DNA of 64,000 bases from CALGYY01 sp963678485 (lineage in GTDB: Bacteria > Bacteroidota > Bacteroidia > Bacteroidales > CAIWKO01): NCBI GenBank assembly GCA_963678485.1, contig OY782882.1:1302001-1366000 (forward strand), written 5' to 3'. The notes under the pieces are model-generated. The model was not told the DNA's origin and made no database searches. It was given only the letters and a program-made list of their open reading frames with translations. Made by a program: the position numbers and the translations under genes. The first letter of the stretch is position 1, and every line of letters starts with the position of its first letter. This document shows, one piece after another, positions 8,078 to 17,198 of this stretch.

Positions 8078-11000
8078 CTAATCCTTGGGCAATGTAAAAT
8101 AGAAGGTTGTTCCTTTATTTTCTTCACTTTCGGCCCAGACTTTTCCTCCATGTTTTTTGATAATGCGATCGACCAATGCGAGGCCTACACCAGTTCCCGG
8201 GTATTCGGCTGCAGGATGCAGGCGTTGAAACACACCAAAAAGTTTATCATAATATTTCATATCGAAACCTGCTCCATTATCACTGATGAAATATACAAGT
8301 TCGTTGTCTTTCTTTCTAGAACCAATTTCAATGTGCGGAGATTTTGCTTTAGAAGTAAATTTAACTGCATTTGAAATTAGATTCACCCAAACCTGATGCA
8401 TCATGGTTGAATCGGCAAACACAGTAGTCATTTCACCAACGCTGAGTTTTATGCTGCTTTTTTCTGAGGCATTCGTATACTCTTTGAAAACCTGCAGCAC
8501 CATGGCTTTCATTTCGATATTGGACTTATTGAGGTTGCTGCGACCGAGCTGTGAAAATGCAAGGAGGTCGTTGATCAGCTGCGCCATTTTTTGGGTATTC
8601 GAGCGAATGGTCTCCAGATATTTTTTTCCATCTTCATCAATGATATCGGCATAATCCTCCATCAGCATAAGCGAGAATCCATCAATGGCACGCAGTGGTG
8701 CTTTAAGGTCGTGAGAAACGGAATAGCTGAAGGCTTCTAGTTCCTTGTTGGTTGCTTCGAGCTGAAGTGTACGTTCTTTAACCCGTTCTTCAAGGGTTGC
8801 ATTCAATCTGAGAATTTCTTCTTCATCACGTTTACGAGCTGTGATATCATTATTAACTACAATAGCACCTTCAACATTTCCAATTTCGTCCAAAATAGGA
8901 GCAGTATAGTTTAGGATAATTCGCTTCTCCCCATCAAAAGCATCGATCTCCAACAATTCATCTTTTACAGTAATGCCTTTAGTTATTGTCTGAGCAAGCG
9001 CCCAATCATCCGCTGCAACCTCTTCACCTTCGGGTAAACGGCGCGCCTTAAAAACTCCATAACTATCCATAGAAACGGTTGCTTCAGCACCCCAAATTCG
9101 TATGCCTGCTGGATTCCCTTGCATTAATTTTCCTGATTTATCTGCGATCCAAAGTCCAATTGGAAGTAAATCAAAGATTTTTTGCAATAAGCGTTCACGG
9201 TTAATTAACTCGCGTTCTTTAAGTTTAAGCTCAGTGATATCATAGTTCACCCCAGACATACGCAAAGGGTTTCCATTTGCATCTCGCGTAACCTGCCCAT
9301 AGGCTTGGATATAGCGTATAGTTCCATCAGGCCAAATTATTCTGAAGTTTGTGTCGTACTCCGCTTTGCCTTCCACAGCGTTCTTTGTTTCCTGAACACT
9401 GCGTTCCATATCCTCAGGATGCAGACATTTTCGCCATGTATCATAATTAGATACAAAATTCTCCATTTCGACTTTATACAATCCGATCATCCGGTCATCC
9501 CACTCAAGAATATCATTGTTAATATCCCAATCCCAAATACCAAAATTTGCCGCTTTTGCTGCGAGATCAAAGCGTTCAAGAATTTTTTTCAACTTCTCTT
9601 CAGCAGCAACTAGGTCTGTGATATCCTGGACCGTACATCGGATTTTTTTTACCTTGCCCTCAATAACAACCGGTATGCCTTTAGTACGCACCCATTTATG
9701 TATGCCTATTGCGCTGATTAGCTCAAGCTTTAGATCGTATGATATTCCATCAGCAATGGCCATTTTAATAGCATTCTCAACAAGGGTGCGTGATTGAACG
9801 GTAAAGAAATCTAAACTCTGCGCTGTCGTAGTTATTGAGGAATTTTCAAGGTCGTAGATTCTTGCCACCTCCTCTGTCCAAGTACCGTCGAGTGTTTCAG
9901 CGTCAAACTCCCATCCACCAACTTTAGCCATTTCCCCTGTAAGTCGCAATAATTCATCCTTTAGTTGAATTGTACGTTCTGCATTTTTTCTCTCCGACAT
10001 ATCGCGTGTCACACCATGGATTCCGATTAAATGTCCATCCTTGCTAAAATAGGGTGTTACCATCATTTCGCCCCACTTCGTAGAGCCATCCTTGCAATTA
10101 TATTCTAATTCCATAACAAAGAAATAATTGGCTCTAACCTCAGGATTTTGCCTGAAACTTTGTAATTCCCTACCAAATATACCCTTCCCATAAACAGCAG
10201 AATCTTTCGTGAATCGTTCATCGATAGTCTGTTTTAGGTACTCATCAACCGAATACCCAGTAAACTGCATAATCGAATTGGTAACAAACGTACTTTGACC
10301 TTCAAGGTTCATCAGCCAAATCACATCAGTTGTTTTCTCTGCAATGATTCTGTATTTTTCTTCATTCTCTCTAATAATATTCTCTTGCCTACGACGCTCA
10401 GTAATATCGCGATTGATTGACAGTACTACCTTTTTACCGTTGTAATCGATCATGGAAGAATTGATTAGAAAATAGATTGGTCGCCCATCCTTGCCATACT
10501 GTGTAGTTTCAAACTCAGCGAGCGAATCGTTTTCAATCAATCGTTGCAAATGCTGTTCTCCATTAATCACATTTTGCGAAATAGTTTTGAGGCTCATTCC
10601 TATAAATTCTTCTCTTGAGAAACCATATATTTTGCAGGCTCTTTGATTAACATCGAGAATAATTTCATCTTGAGGGTTAAAGACTAAAATAGCGTCATTT
10701 GCTTGTTCAAATAAATTTTTATAATCCCTTTCAGATTTTATCACTGCAAGTTCATCACGTTTATGTGCAGTGATATCCTGCAGCGCAATGACAACATGCT
10801 TTTTCCCATTCAGCAATAATGGCTCAATACTATATCGAAGCCAGATATTTTCTTCTCCATCGCGTAAAATCTCGGCATCTTGCTCACGTTGACCTTCATT
10901 TTTCTCAAGAGCATTTCGTATCGCAGCCATAATGCTGCAGGAATCGCAAGCTTCAGCAACTCCGCACCCTTTACCCTCTTGCATGCGGTTGTGACAATCA

Positions 11001-13708
11001 AGAAAGTCGCCGCAGAATCTGCGACTCATCTCATGTAAATTTTTTCCAAAGATGGAAGCTGCGGTTGGATTGGCTTCTACAATTGCTTGAGCAGAATCTA
11101 GCACCAACATTCCTACAGGCGAAGCTGCAAGAATTGATACTATATTATTATGTTCCATGCGTAAACGATCCTCGGTATAAAGTCGTTGAATTGCAATAGA
11201 ACCAAGGTTCACGATAGTTTCGACCAGATGAGGCCGCTGTAAGGTTTCACCATCTCTAGGAGAGATACCAATACCTCCATACAAACGATCTTCCCAAGAA
11301 AAACCGATAGTGTAAAACGATTTTATACCCAGCAGTTTTTCGGCAGCGAGACATATTTGACGATTAACTTTTCGGGCAGCCAGAACATATAATGGGTCTT
11401 TAGTGATATGAACCAGTTTGCGACTTTTAAAAATACTGAGTTCATCAACAGACATATCAGATATCGGCACTTTAACTTCAAACGGATTGATTCCCCACTT
11501 TTTCCTGATACTTTCAAAAAACTTATTAAACCCATATAGATGTTTAATTTGTACAGTTTTATCAATGGGTTCATAATCGCTGACAAATACGTAGGCATTA
11601 CCGGCAATTTTGCATATTTGTTCGCCGATATATTGATAAACGCCATCTTTATTGGTCAGACTAACGAGCTTGGCTGAAACTTCGGAGATCAGCGTTTGTT
11701 CTTTAAGAACCTCTGCGGATTTTTCCTCAGCTTGTTTTCGATCAGAAATATCAAGAATAGTGGAGAGCAAAAAAGGTGCGCCTCCGATTTGTAGGCGGAC
11801 CATAGAGATCATGCAACTTATAATTTTGCCGGATTTCACCCGCACTTTGCATTCCATTCCATAGACCGAACCTTCTTTTATGACTCGCTGAACCAGTTTT
11901 TCACGATCACTTTTATCAGTAAAGATATTTAGCTCAGCAGAAGTATGACCAATCACTTCATCTAATGTATAGCCCGATTCTCTAAGGAAAGCATCATTGA
12001 CATCAAAGTACTGCCCAGTTTCTGCAGAACTCAGTGTAATCCCCATTGGACTAAACTGGAACACTGTAGAGAAAAGAAGTTCCGATTCTTTAAGTGCTTC
12101 CTGTGCAAGTTTTCGAGCCTGAATATCGTGCATGGATCCTTCAATTCCCATGGGATAACCATCGGAAGAAAAAATTGCATGAGCACTCATTGATATCCAT
12201 CGAAACTCACCGGCTTTTGTTTTTAGTTCCATTTCGAAGCCGGTTACTTCACCTTTTTGTTGAATGATTTCCATCAGTTCAGAGCTTCGGCTGGTTTCCC
12301 GATATAATTCCAGCGCATTTTTTCCGCAAAGTTCTTTTCTGCTATAGCCGGAAAACATTTCAATGGAAGGGCTAATCTCAATGATTCTTCCATCGAGACC
12401 TACCTGAAAAATAATATCATGTGTATTCTCAAATATCCTTCGATATTTTAATTCACTTTCAGCGAGAACGGCTTTGCTTTTTATCAGATCAAGCTCAGCG
12501 GTCCTAAGTTCGGTTATGTCCCTAAGCACGCAGTGGGTTTGCAGGAATCCTCCTTCCGTTCCATAAGCAATACTTCCTTCAAAAGAAACAAAGATTTTTT
12601 TTCCATCTTTACGCTTCATTTCAAACTCGGAATGGATTTTCCCCATCTGTTTGAAATACTCAAAACGCTCTTTAAAAGATTCCTGGTAAGAAGGAGTAAG
12701 AAATTCCCCGAACCATTTTCCAATAACCTCTGTTTTAGAATAGCTAAACATTTCAAGCCATGATTCGTTTACATCGATAATGTTTCCTTGAATATCAAGG
12801 CTTAGATACCCCATGGGCGCCTTGTCAAACATCAGCTTAAAATGCTCTTCACTACGCTTGAGTGCGCGTTCTGACAAGATTCGCTGTGATATATCAGAAA
12901 AAACCGTAATAAAACAATCAGGCTCGGGAGAATAAACTGAGATCTCGAAATGCCTGTCCATCTCTGCAAAGTGAGTCTGAAATAGGGTTGCTGTCCCAGT
13001 CTCAACTACTTTTGCATATGTTTCTAAATAAGGAGCAGCAGGGATTCCATATACTTCACTACCTAATTTTCCAACAACGCTCGCCGACAACAAACCAGTT
13101 TCACTTTCAAAAGCAGGATTCACTCTTAGAATAATATAGTCCTTTGCTTTCCCATTGGCATCATAGATCAATCGATGTAAAGCAACACCTTCTGCCATTT
13201 GATTGAAAAGCAAGCTAAAGCTCTCTTCGCTGCGCTTAAGTTCGAGTTGTGCACGTTTTCGTTCAGTGATATCCTGTAAGGTAACACACACCTGATAAGG
13301 CTTTAATTCTCCGGGTAAGAATATCGGAAAAGCACGTGCTATAAGCCAGGAATAATCACCTCTAACAGGATTAAATACTCCAAAAACTTTATCAATAATA
13401 GGCTTAGCTGTGGCTAAGGCTATCATTGAGGGATGATCTTCCGGCTTCAAGGGCAGTTTATTTTCGTCGACTACCTTCCAATCAGGATGATAGGAATCGC
13501 GACTCAAAAATTGCTCGCGCGTCAATCCAAGCATTGTTAATGCAGCATCATTTACATCGATGAGAACACCGTCAGCACGTTGAAAAAATGCACCCTGAGT
13601 CATTTGGGTAAAAAGCTCTCGGTAATTTTGCCCACTTGGTGCTACTATGTTTTCCTTGGTATTTTGAGATGTATCCGATCCTGGGAGCTTATCCAGTTCC
13701 TCTTTCAT
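8078..13708 (-). CDS. Giant multi-PAS/GAF sensor histidine kinase
   Basis: 1876 residues with no membrane helix, so a cytoplasmic sensor. By the repeated PAC-end wording (D-I-T/S-E-R-K variants) I count eleven PAS domains: about 30-150, 155-285, 285-405, 415-535, 540-655, 845-985, 990-1105, 1112-1240, 1245-1370, 1375-1495 and 1500-1625. One GAF domain lies at about 669-842. A coiled coil, HisKA (SHDLKAPLRAIDGF near 1664) and HATPase_c (NLISNAVKF near 1777, DNGAGF, GTGVGLALV) follow. The sixth PAS carries a cysteine-rich insert with six Cys between about 899 and 926 (CGDFLDCH, GCGVAEACDSCS), a possible metal or redox site. No receiver domain. It is the first gene of a probable two-kinase operon. 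Ligands are unknown. Confidence 0.92.
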   Translation of the reverse strand: MKEELDKLPGSDTSQNTKENIVAPSGQNYRELFTQMTQGAFFQRADGVLIDVNDAALTMLGLTREQFLSRDSYHPDWKVVDENKLPLKPEDHPSMIALATAKPIIDKVFGVFNPVRGDYSWLIARAFPIFLPGELKPYQVCVTLQDITERKRAQLELKRSEESFSLLFNQMAEGVALHRLIYDANGKAKDYIILRVNPAFESETGLLSASVVGKLGSEVYGIPAAPYLETYAKVVETGTATLFQTHFAEMDRHFEISVYSPEPDCFITVFSDISQRILSERALKRSEEHFKLMFDKAPMGYLSLDIQGNIIDVNESWLEMFSYSKTEVIGKWFGEFLTPSYQESFKERFEYFKQMGKIHSEFEMKRKDGKKIFVSFEGSIAYGTEGGFLQTHCVLRDITELRTAELDLIKSKAVLAESELKYRRIFENTHDIIFQVGLDGRIIEISPSIEMFSGYSRKELCGKNALELYRETSRSSELMEIIQQKGEVTGFEMELKTKAGEFRWISMSAHAIFSSDGYPMGIEGSMHDIQARKLAQEALKESELLFSTVFQFSPMGITLSSAETGQYFDVNDAFLRESGYTLDEVIGHTSAELNIFTDKSDREKLVQRVIKEGSVYGMECKVRVKSGKIISCMISMVRLQIGGAPFLLSTILDISDRKQAEEKSAEVLKEQTLISEVSAKLVSLTNKDGVYQYIGEQICKIAGNAYVFVSDYEPIDKTVQIKHLYGFNKFFESIRKKWGINPFEVKVPISDMSVDELSIFKSRKLVHITKDPLYVLAARKVNRQICLAAEKLLGIKSFYTIGFSWEDRLYGGIGISPRDGETLQRPHLVETIVNLGSIAIQRLYTEDRLRMEHNNIVSILAASPVGMLVLDSAQAIVEANPTAASIFGKNLHEMSRRFCGDFLDCHNRMQEGKGCGVAEACDSCSIMAAIRNALEKNEGQREQDAEILRDGEENIWLRYSIEPLLLNGKKHVVIALQDITAHKRDELAVIKSERDYKNLFEQANDAILVFNPQDEIILDVNQRACKIYGFSREEFIGMSLKTISQNVINGEQHLQRLIENDSLAEFETTQYGKDGRPIYFLINSSMIDYNGKKVVLSINRDITERRRQENIIRENEEKYRIIAEKTTDVIWLMNLEGQSTFVTNSIMQFTGYSVDEYLKQTIDERFTKDSAVYGKGIFGRELQSFRQNPEVRANYFFVMELEYNCKDGSTKWGEMMVTPYFSKDGHLIGIHGVTRDMSERKNAERTIQLKDELLRLTGEMAKVGGWEFDAETLDGTWTEEVARIYDLENSSITTTAQSLDFFTVQSRTLVENAIKMAIADGISYDLKLELISAIGIHKWVRTKGIPVVIEGKVKKIRCTVQDITDLVAAEEKLKKILERFDLAAKAANFGIWDWDINNDILEWDDRMIGLYKVEMENFVSNYDTWRKCLHPEDMERSVQETKNAVEGKAEYDTNFRIIWPDGTIRYIQAYGQVTRDANGNPLRMSGVNYDITELKLKERELINRERLLQKIFDLLPIGLWIADKSGKLMQGNPAGIRIWGAEATVSMDSYGVFKARRLPEGEEVAADDWALAQTITKGITVKDELLEIDAFDGEKRIILNYTAPILDEIGNVEGAIVVNNDITARKRDEEEILRLNATLEERVKERTLQLEATNKELEAFSYSVSHDLKAPLRAIDGFSLMLMEDYADIIDEDGKKYLETIRSNTQKMAQLINDLLAFSQLGRSNLNKSNIEMKAMVLQVFKEYTNASEKSSIKLSVGEMTTVFADSTMMHQVWVNLISNAVKFTSKAKSPHIEIGSRKKDNELVYFISDNGAGFDMKYYDKLFGVFQRLHPAAEYPGTGVGLALVDRIIKKHGGKVWAESEENKGTTFYFTLPKD

Positions 13709-13740
13709 AGCGGCATTTTTAGTAGTTTTTTCCGTTCACA

Positions 13741-13764
13741 CCGAATAAGAAAATTTTTATTCGG
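13741..13764 (-). promoter_or_regulatory. Palindrome in the leader of the kinase operon
   Basis: CCGAATAA and TTATTCGG form perfect 8-bp arms around an A/T core, 33 bases upstream of the giant kinase start. A near-consensus minus-strand -7 box (TTTATTTG, 13764-13771) adjoins it, so transcription would begin inside the palindrome. This placement suits an operator, but no regulator is known. Confidence 0.4.
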
Positions 13765-13910
13765 CAAATAAATAGGGTGCAATATACTAAAAAAAATACC
13801 TGTCTGCAAAGAAAAAAACGCATCTGCAGAAAATAATACACAAATTGCAATCTCACAAATATTCTATATTTAGAACATTTGATGATTGTTAAACTTTAAG
13901 TCAGACTGAA

Positions 13911-14429
13911 TTATGCCCCGCATTCGCTATCATGGCTATGACCATGATGCACATGCCCGTGCTGAAGTTCTTCTTCAGTGGCTTTACGAACAGAAACAAC
14001 CGTTCCCTTAAAATGTAAATCCTTTCCTGCCAGCGGATGGTTGAAATCCATAGTAACTTCGCTATCACTAATGGCAGTAATGGTTCCACTAAATTGTTGT
14101 CCTTGATCATTGCGCATAGGCACTACATTTCCTATTTGGCAGATTTCTGTATCCAGAACTCCATCCTTATGAAAAATGCTTAGCGGAAGATTCACAACGC
14201 TCTGTATGTCGAAAGCACCGTATGCATCGGCTGATAATACAGTAAATGCAAAAGCATCGCCTGCAGTAAGATTATTCACATTGGCTTCGAATCCCGGAAT
14301 AAGGTTACCACCACCAAATAAAAATACAAAGGGCTCCTGCGCCTGTACTTCCTCAATAAGGTTTCCATCGGCGTCGTTCTCAGTGAGGCGATAACTCAGG
14401 GAAACGACCGTATTTTTTTCTACTTTCAT
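13911..14429 (-). CDS. slyD: SlyD-type FKBP peptidyl-prolyl cis-trans isomerase
   Basis: 172 residues. SlyD proteins are cytoplasmic prolyl isomerases and chaperones whose His-rich tail binds nickel and other metals. The N-terminus KNTVVSLSYRLTENDADGN matches the FKBP core, followed by FLFGGGNLIPGFEANV (typical LIPGFE loop near 52), the inserted IF (insert-in-flap) domain, and NHPLAGKDLHFKG near 127. The last 15 residues are HGHVHHGHSHDSECGA, a metal-binding tail. A perfect TACCTTTG promoter lies 17 bases upstream of the ATG. The gene is divergent from the small haem protein gene. The symbol is by similarity of architecture. Confidence 0.9.
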   Translation of the reverse strand: MKVEKNTVVSLSYRLTENDADGNLIEEVQAQEPFVFLFGGGNLIPGFEANVNNLTAGDAFAFTVLSADAYGAFDIQSVVNLPLSIFHKDGVLDTEICQIGNVVPMRNDQGQQFSGTITAISDSEVTMDFNHPLAGKDLHFKGTVVSVRKATEEELQHGHVHHGHSHDSECGA

Positions 14430-14446
14430 GAAATAAGATTAGCCGG

Positions 14447-14454
14447 CAAAGGTA
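14447..14454 (-). promoter_or_regulatory. -7 element TACCTTTG of the slyD-like gene
   Basis: Perfect TAnnTTTG on the minus strand, 17 bases before the start codon; it supports that start. No good -33 TTTG is visible. Confidence 0.6.
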
Positions 14455-14523
14455 AAATGATTCACTTAATTGGCCTAATTCCAGAAAAAATTTGTACCTT
14501 TACTTAAATTTAAATGAAAAACT

Positions 14524-14916
14524 ATGAGAAAACTTTTAGCAATTGCAACAACAATGCTTGCTTTAGGAATTATTGCCAGCATCACTTTCAACGCTTCTCC
14601 AGTACAAAGTAAGGGAAGCACTTCGCAAACCAGCAACACAAGCATTCCTGAGGACGTCTATAAGATTCTTGAGAATTCCTGTATGGGCTGTCACGCTACC
14701 GGAGCTAACGGCATGGCAAGTTCTGCAGTTAATTTTTCGGAATGGGATACATATACCGTAAAGAAACAAGCAAAGAAATCCTCTGCTGTATGCAAAGCCA
14801 TTGAAGATGGAAGTATGCCTCCTGCCGCCTATGTAAAATCAAATCCTGCAAAAGCCGTCACTAAAGAACAGGCAGCTGTTGTATGCAAATGGGCACTCAG
14901 CCTTAATTACAACTAA
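14524..14916 (+). CDS. Small exported haem-binding (cytochrome c-like) protein
   Basis: 130 residues. A signal peptide covers about the first 30 residues. One haem c attachment site, CMGCH, lies near residue 53, inside ILENSCMGCHATGANG. SMPP near 97 supplies a likely Met axial ligand before Pro-Pro, as in the haem_bd family of Bacteroidota. The protein would be periplasmic or surface attached and carry or sense electrons. A possible promoter TTTG-TACCTTTA lies at 14491-14502. It converges with the sacsin-like ATPase gene, 12 bases away. No oxidase or reductase is adjacent, so its redox partner is unknown. Confidence 0.8.
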   Translation: MRKLLAIATTMLALGIIASITFNASPVQSKGSTSQTSNTSIPEDVYKILENSCMGCHATGANGMASSAVNFSEWDTYTVKKQAKKSSAVCKAIEDGSMPPAAYVKSNPAKAVTKEQAAVVCKWALSLNYN

Positions 14917-14928
14917 ACGAAGAAGAAC

Positions 14929-17076
14929 TTAATCAAGAAAATTAAAGCCTATCGGGTCGCTAACAAAGCGGCCCTTTTTTATTTCTGCAACAGGATGCTC
15001 CACTAGCTGCACTTTAGGCAGCATAGTTCCTGCATCAGAGACCAACAATAACAGGGGTTCTGCGATGTCGGAAGTGGCCAAGGTAACCCAATCCTCAGCA
15101 CAAAGGTGATATCGATGCTGTCCTGCACCTCTGTATGCAACAAACAGCGATTGTTCTTGGTTAGCATCTTTCATATTTAATATGGCATGACCATGCTTAG
15201 GTCCGCTTACTTCAATCCCGGGAAACATGCTAGAGATAAGTCGCCGTGCGTACTCGATTGACCATGATAACAATCGTTGGTTTGAATCAGTCTGTTGTAA
15301 AAAAAGATCGAGCCCTTTCAATAGCTTCGAAGTGCTTATATGGTCATTAACTGCAGCATCAAGCGCTACGGAAGTGAGCACAAGAAGATTACTTTCATTA
15401 ACATCAAATAATGTGAATGCGTTTTCTTCAGGTTGAGGCTTAGAAAATTCACGAATACCCAACATCTGAAGAAAGCTTAGTGCAGCCTCGCTTCTGAGAA
15501 TTAGTGGATGAATATCCTGTTCCTTGATGCGCTTGCCCGAAGGAAAATGTACCAACAATTGTTCGCTGCGATTATATGCAGCCACGGTTTCGCCCGATTT
15601 TAGTCGGATAATCGGCAGATAGCGTAAACTATAATGCTCGTGGCGATGCATTTGATCCCATAATGATGTATGAGAAGCGAGAAAAGAATAAAAAGCCGGA
15701 AACCATGCATTCGGCTGCTTCATAAGGAAATCAGGTCGTGCAGCAATACGAAAAGCGGCGCTTTGATAATCGATCTCTTTGATCCCACATGCTGAAGTAA
15801 GAGCTCTTGCAAGCACCGTCTTTTGAGCAATATCAGGATGTACCCAATAAGAACGCTGATATAATAAGACTAAGGCATTGCTGTCAAAAATTTCCATCAA
15901 GGCTTGATCATCAGCAATAGCAAGCTCTTCAGCAAGTCTATAATGACCCTTGAAATCCGGGATAATCTTTTTTTGTTTCAAAACCCCGCAAAGTTCACGG
16001 TGAAAAACATTTGCCACAATGTGTTGCTCCGCTGCAGGAGTTAATGGAAGTACATCAAAAAATGAAGCAGTGATATATCCAAGATTTCTTAAGGAAACCA
16101 TTGATCGGGCAAGAAGTGCAGCTGCACGATCTAGGATATGCAAATTACCATGTAATTGTGATGCATCAAAAGGAACCGCTTCACGTGTAGGTGTTGTTGA
16201 AAAACGGGCATGTAACAAGAAATTCAGATGACTTTCCTGTAAGGTCTTGAAATATACAAACAGCGGCGAGTTTTCTTCCTTCACAATTTGTGGTTGTCCC
16301 TTATCATCAACACACAGCTTAAATGCAATGGAACACTCATCCTGCAATCGATTCGAAGTGTTACATAAAAGTAAAAAATCGCTGATCGCTTTATTCTTGC
16401 CTTCAACAATGATTGTCTTACGTATGATATTTTCAACTAATGTCTCTTGCTGCAACCTAAGTCTGCGATGAAGCTTCCCCTGAACAACTATTTCAATAGT
16501 ATCAATTTGCTTTAGAAACAGAAGCGCTGTAGCATCAAGACGATCGAGGCCTTCACGAACGTCCTTAGTAATTTTTTTTATTTCGCTTTCGCGGAACGGA
16601 AGCCGGATCAGTGTTCCATAACCCAAAGCGGGTGTTACTCGTGCTGTAGCTTCAAGCACTTCGTAATCTTCGATAGCAAAATGCCATCGTCCGGAATGTA
16701 GCTCTGGCCGCGACGTTAAGGAATACACTGACCGAAAGCCAATACCAAATTTCCCAATCTGGTTGATTTCACTTAACGCTGTCTTTGTAGTACCAGCAAA
16801 CGTTGTAATAGCTTTCAGGTCATCTTCAGAGAAGTCGATACCATTGTGCAAAATATCAAGTCCGGTATTGCTAAACTCAAAACGAATGCTGTTTCCGGCC
16901 TGAGGACTACCTTTTCGTGCATAGGCGTCTTCGGTGTTTTGCAATATTTCTTCAAGGAATCGATAGGGATCGTGATATAAGCGTGCAAATAATTCAGCAT
17001 GCTTGTTCCCTTTGGCGCGGTTAGCGGCAACGGCCTCACGGCTTTTTTGAATATGCTCCTCAAGACTTAGTGACAT
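14929..17076 (-). CDS. Sacsin-like GHKL ATPase, stand-alone
   Basis: 715 residues. The N-terminal 200 residues form an Hsp90/sacsin-type GHKL ATP-binding domain: EEILQNTEDAY (N-box with Glu and Asn near 42-47), LDILHNGIDFS (Asn-Gly in place of the usual DNG, near 75), then GKFGIGFRSVYSLTS (glycine box near 111). This matches the sacsin repeat N-terminus more than HtpG, which has its own gene at 56222. The remaining 500 residues are not recognised and contain no nuclease or helicase motif that I can see. Stand-alone proteins of this type in bacteria are largely uncharacterised; some sacsin-type ATPases occur in defence loci, but no partner genes are present here. A TACTTTTG promoter lies 17 bases upstream. 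Confidence 0.75.
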   Translation of the reverse strand: MSLSLEEHIQKSREAVAANRAKGNKHAELFARLYHDPYRFLEEILQNTEDAYARKGSPQAGNSIRFEFSNTGLDILHNGIDFSEDDLKAITTFAGTTKTALSEINQIGKFGIGFRSVYSLTSRPELHSGRWHFAIEDYEVLEATARVTPALGYGTLIRLPFRESEIKKITKDVREGLDRLDATALLFLKQIDTIEIVVQGKLHRRLRLQQETLVENIIRKTIIVEGKNKAISDFLLLCNTSNRLQDECSIAFKLCVDDKGQPQIVKEENSPLFVYFKTLQESHLNFLLHARFSTTPTREAVPFDASQLHGNLHILDRAAALLARSMVSLRNLGYITASFFDVLPLTPAAEQHIVANVFHRELCGVLKQKKIIPDFKGHYRLAEELAIADDQALMEIFDSNALVLLYQRSYWVHPDIAQKTVLARALTSACGIKEIDYQSAAFRIAARPDFLMKQPNAWFPAFYSFLASHTSLWDQMHRHEHYSLRYLPIIRLKSGETVAAYNRSEQLLVHFPSGKRIKEQDIHPLILRSEAALSFLQMLGIREFSKPQPEENAFTLFDVNESNLLVLTSVALDAAVNDHISTSKLLKGLDLFLQQTDSNQRLLSWSIEYARRLISSMFPGIEVSGPKHGHAILNMKDANQEQSLFVAYRGAGQHRYHLCAEDWVTLATSDIAEPLLLLVSDAGTMLPKVQLVEHPVAEIKKGRFVSDPIGFNFLD

Positions 17077-17093
17077 AACGAACAGTTAAAAAA

Positions 17094-17101
17094 CAAAAGT
17101 A
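17094..17101 (-). promoter_or_regulatory. -7 element TACTTTTG of the sacsin-like gene
   Basis: Perfect TAnnTTTG on the minus strand, 17 bases from the ATG. Confidence 0.55.
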
Positions 17102-17147
17102 ATAAATATCGGGCTTTGGAATTTGTTATTTGCCGACTTCCTGTTTT

Positions 17148-17180
17148 CTTGATATAATTCATATTGAAAGACTAATTTTG
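17148..17180 (+). promoter_or_regulatory. Promoter of thiL
   Basis: CTTG (17148-17151), 21 bases of spacing, then TAATTTTG (17173-17180). The -7 box lies inside the longer open frame beginning at 17130, which argues for the downstream ATG at 17199. Confidence 0.55.
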
Positions 17181-17198
17181 CACTTCACATTGAAAATT

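Noticed and set aside
14929..17076. Reading the sacsin-like ATPase as a second HtpG
   Set aside because: The N-box and following motifs are of sacsin type, and the middle and C-terminal Hsp90 domains are absent.
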